DNA of 5,684 nucleotides, taken from NCBI GenBank assembly GCA_023134935.1, contig JAGLUD010000184.1, positions 1-5,684 of the forward strand. The letters are read 5' to 3'. A model generated the notes under the pieces. It did no database searches and had not been told where the DNA came from. It was given only the letters and a program-made list of their open reading frames with translations. The position numbers were made by a program, and so were the translations under genes. Origin of the DNA: Paracoccaceae bacterium (GTDB lineage Bacteria; Pseudomonadota; Alphaproteobacteria; Rhodobacterales; Rhodobacteraceae). Of this stretch, positions 5,541-5,684 are shown piece after piece (positions within the stretch are counted from its first letter, which is position 1; each line of letters starts with the position of its first letter).

Positions 5541-5684
5541 TTAGTAGTGCAAGCGAACATCGCCTGGTAGAACGCCGATGTCTTCCAACTGGCTGACTGT
5601 CAGGGTGTTCAGAACTTTTGATGTCTTGCGGGCAGTTTTCCACGCAGCAAAGTTTGCGATGCTGTTGTCAACGAAGTTAACAAC
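5541..5684 (-). CDS. DUF1127-like small protein, C-terminal part (cut by window edge)
   Basis: An open minus-strand frame enters from the right edge and ends at TAA (5541-5543), giving the last 47 residues. The tail LNTLTVSQLEDIGVLPGDVRLHY follows the DUF1127 pattern, in which a helix with L-x-x-L is followed by S/D-x-x-L-x-D-I-G-hydrophobic and then an acidic-hydrophobic pair; the basic stretch WKTARKTSK precedes it. DUF1127 proteins are very small; in alphaproteobacteria some have been tied to RNA turnover and phosphate or stress adaptation, but this one's role is unknown. It lacks the Arg-rich tail common in family members and ends in RLHY. The start codon lies outside the window. The strong terminator downstream supports it as a separately transcribed, probably well-expressed gene. 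Confidence 0.75.
   Translation of the reverse strand, partial: VVNFVDNSIANFAAWKTARKTSKVLNTLTVSQLEDIGVLPGDVRLHY

Noticed and set aside
5446..5643. A 65-residue minus-strand open frame across the terminator and DUF1127 region
   Set aside because: It runs through the terminator stem and overlaps the DUF1127 frame, which has a clear family motif and a stop ahead of the terminator.

Overview
The window looks like ordinary chromosome of a marine alphaproteobacterium, most likely in the Rhodobacteraceae (Roseobacter group). This is inferred from moderate GC, codon use, and the protein character of PrmA, MsrA, the SoxR remnant and the MFS carrier. No tRNA, rRNA, IS element, phage gene or CRISPR array is visible.

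Layout, left to right. At the left edge is the 5' part of a YeeE/YedE-type sulfur transporter gene on the minus strand. It diverges from a plus-strand MFS transporter gene across a 121-base intergenic region that carries an FNR-like dyad. A small GFA/CENP-V-type zinc protein follows the MFS gene in the same direction. It meets, end to end, a minus-strand soxR remnant. That remnant has the SoxR N-terminus and the C-terminal [2Fe-2S] cysteine cluster in two different frames, and about 50 residues are missing between them. Diverging from it is a small VOC (glyoxalase-fold) gene whose promoter has a SoxR-type layout, with a 19-bp spacer covering a SoxR-box-like sequence. A minus-strand endonuclease/exonuclease/phosphatase (EEP) family gene converges on the VOC gene. 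On the far side of an AT-rich divergent region come msrA and prmA on the plus strand. A strong bidirectional hairpin terminator separates prmA from a minus-strand DUF1127-type small protein cut by the right edge.

How the genes fit together. Several products concern redox or reactive-compound stress: MsrA repairs oxidised methionine, GFA- and VOC-fold proteins often act on reactive small molecules, and SoxR senses redox-active compounds. The most interesting point is that the SoxR regulator appears destroyed by an internal deletion while its probable target promoter upstream of the VOC gene still has the diagnostic spacing. That gene is therefore either orphaned or controlled by another SoxR. 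I see no wholly new system here. The soxR remnant and its surviving promoter are the best leads.
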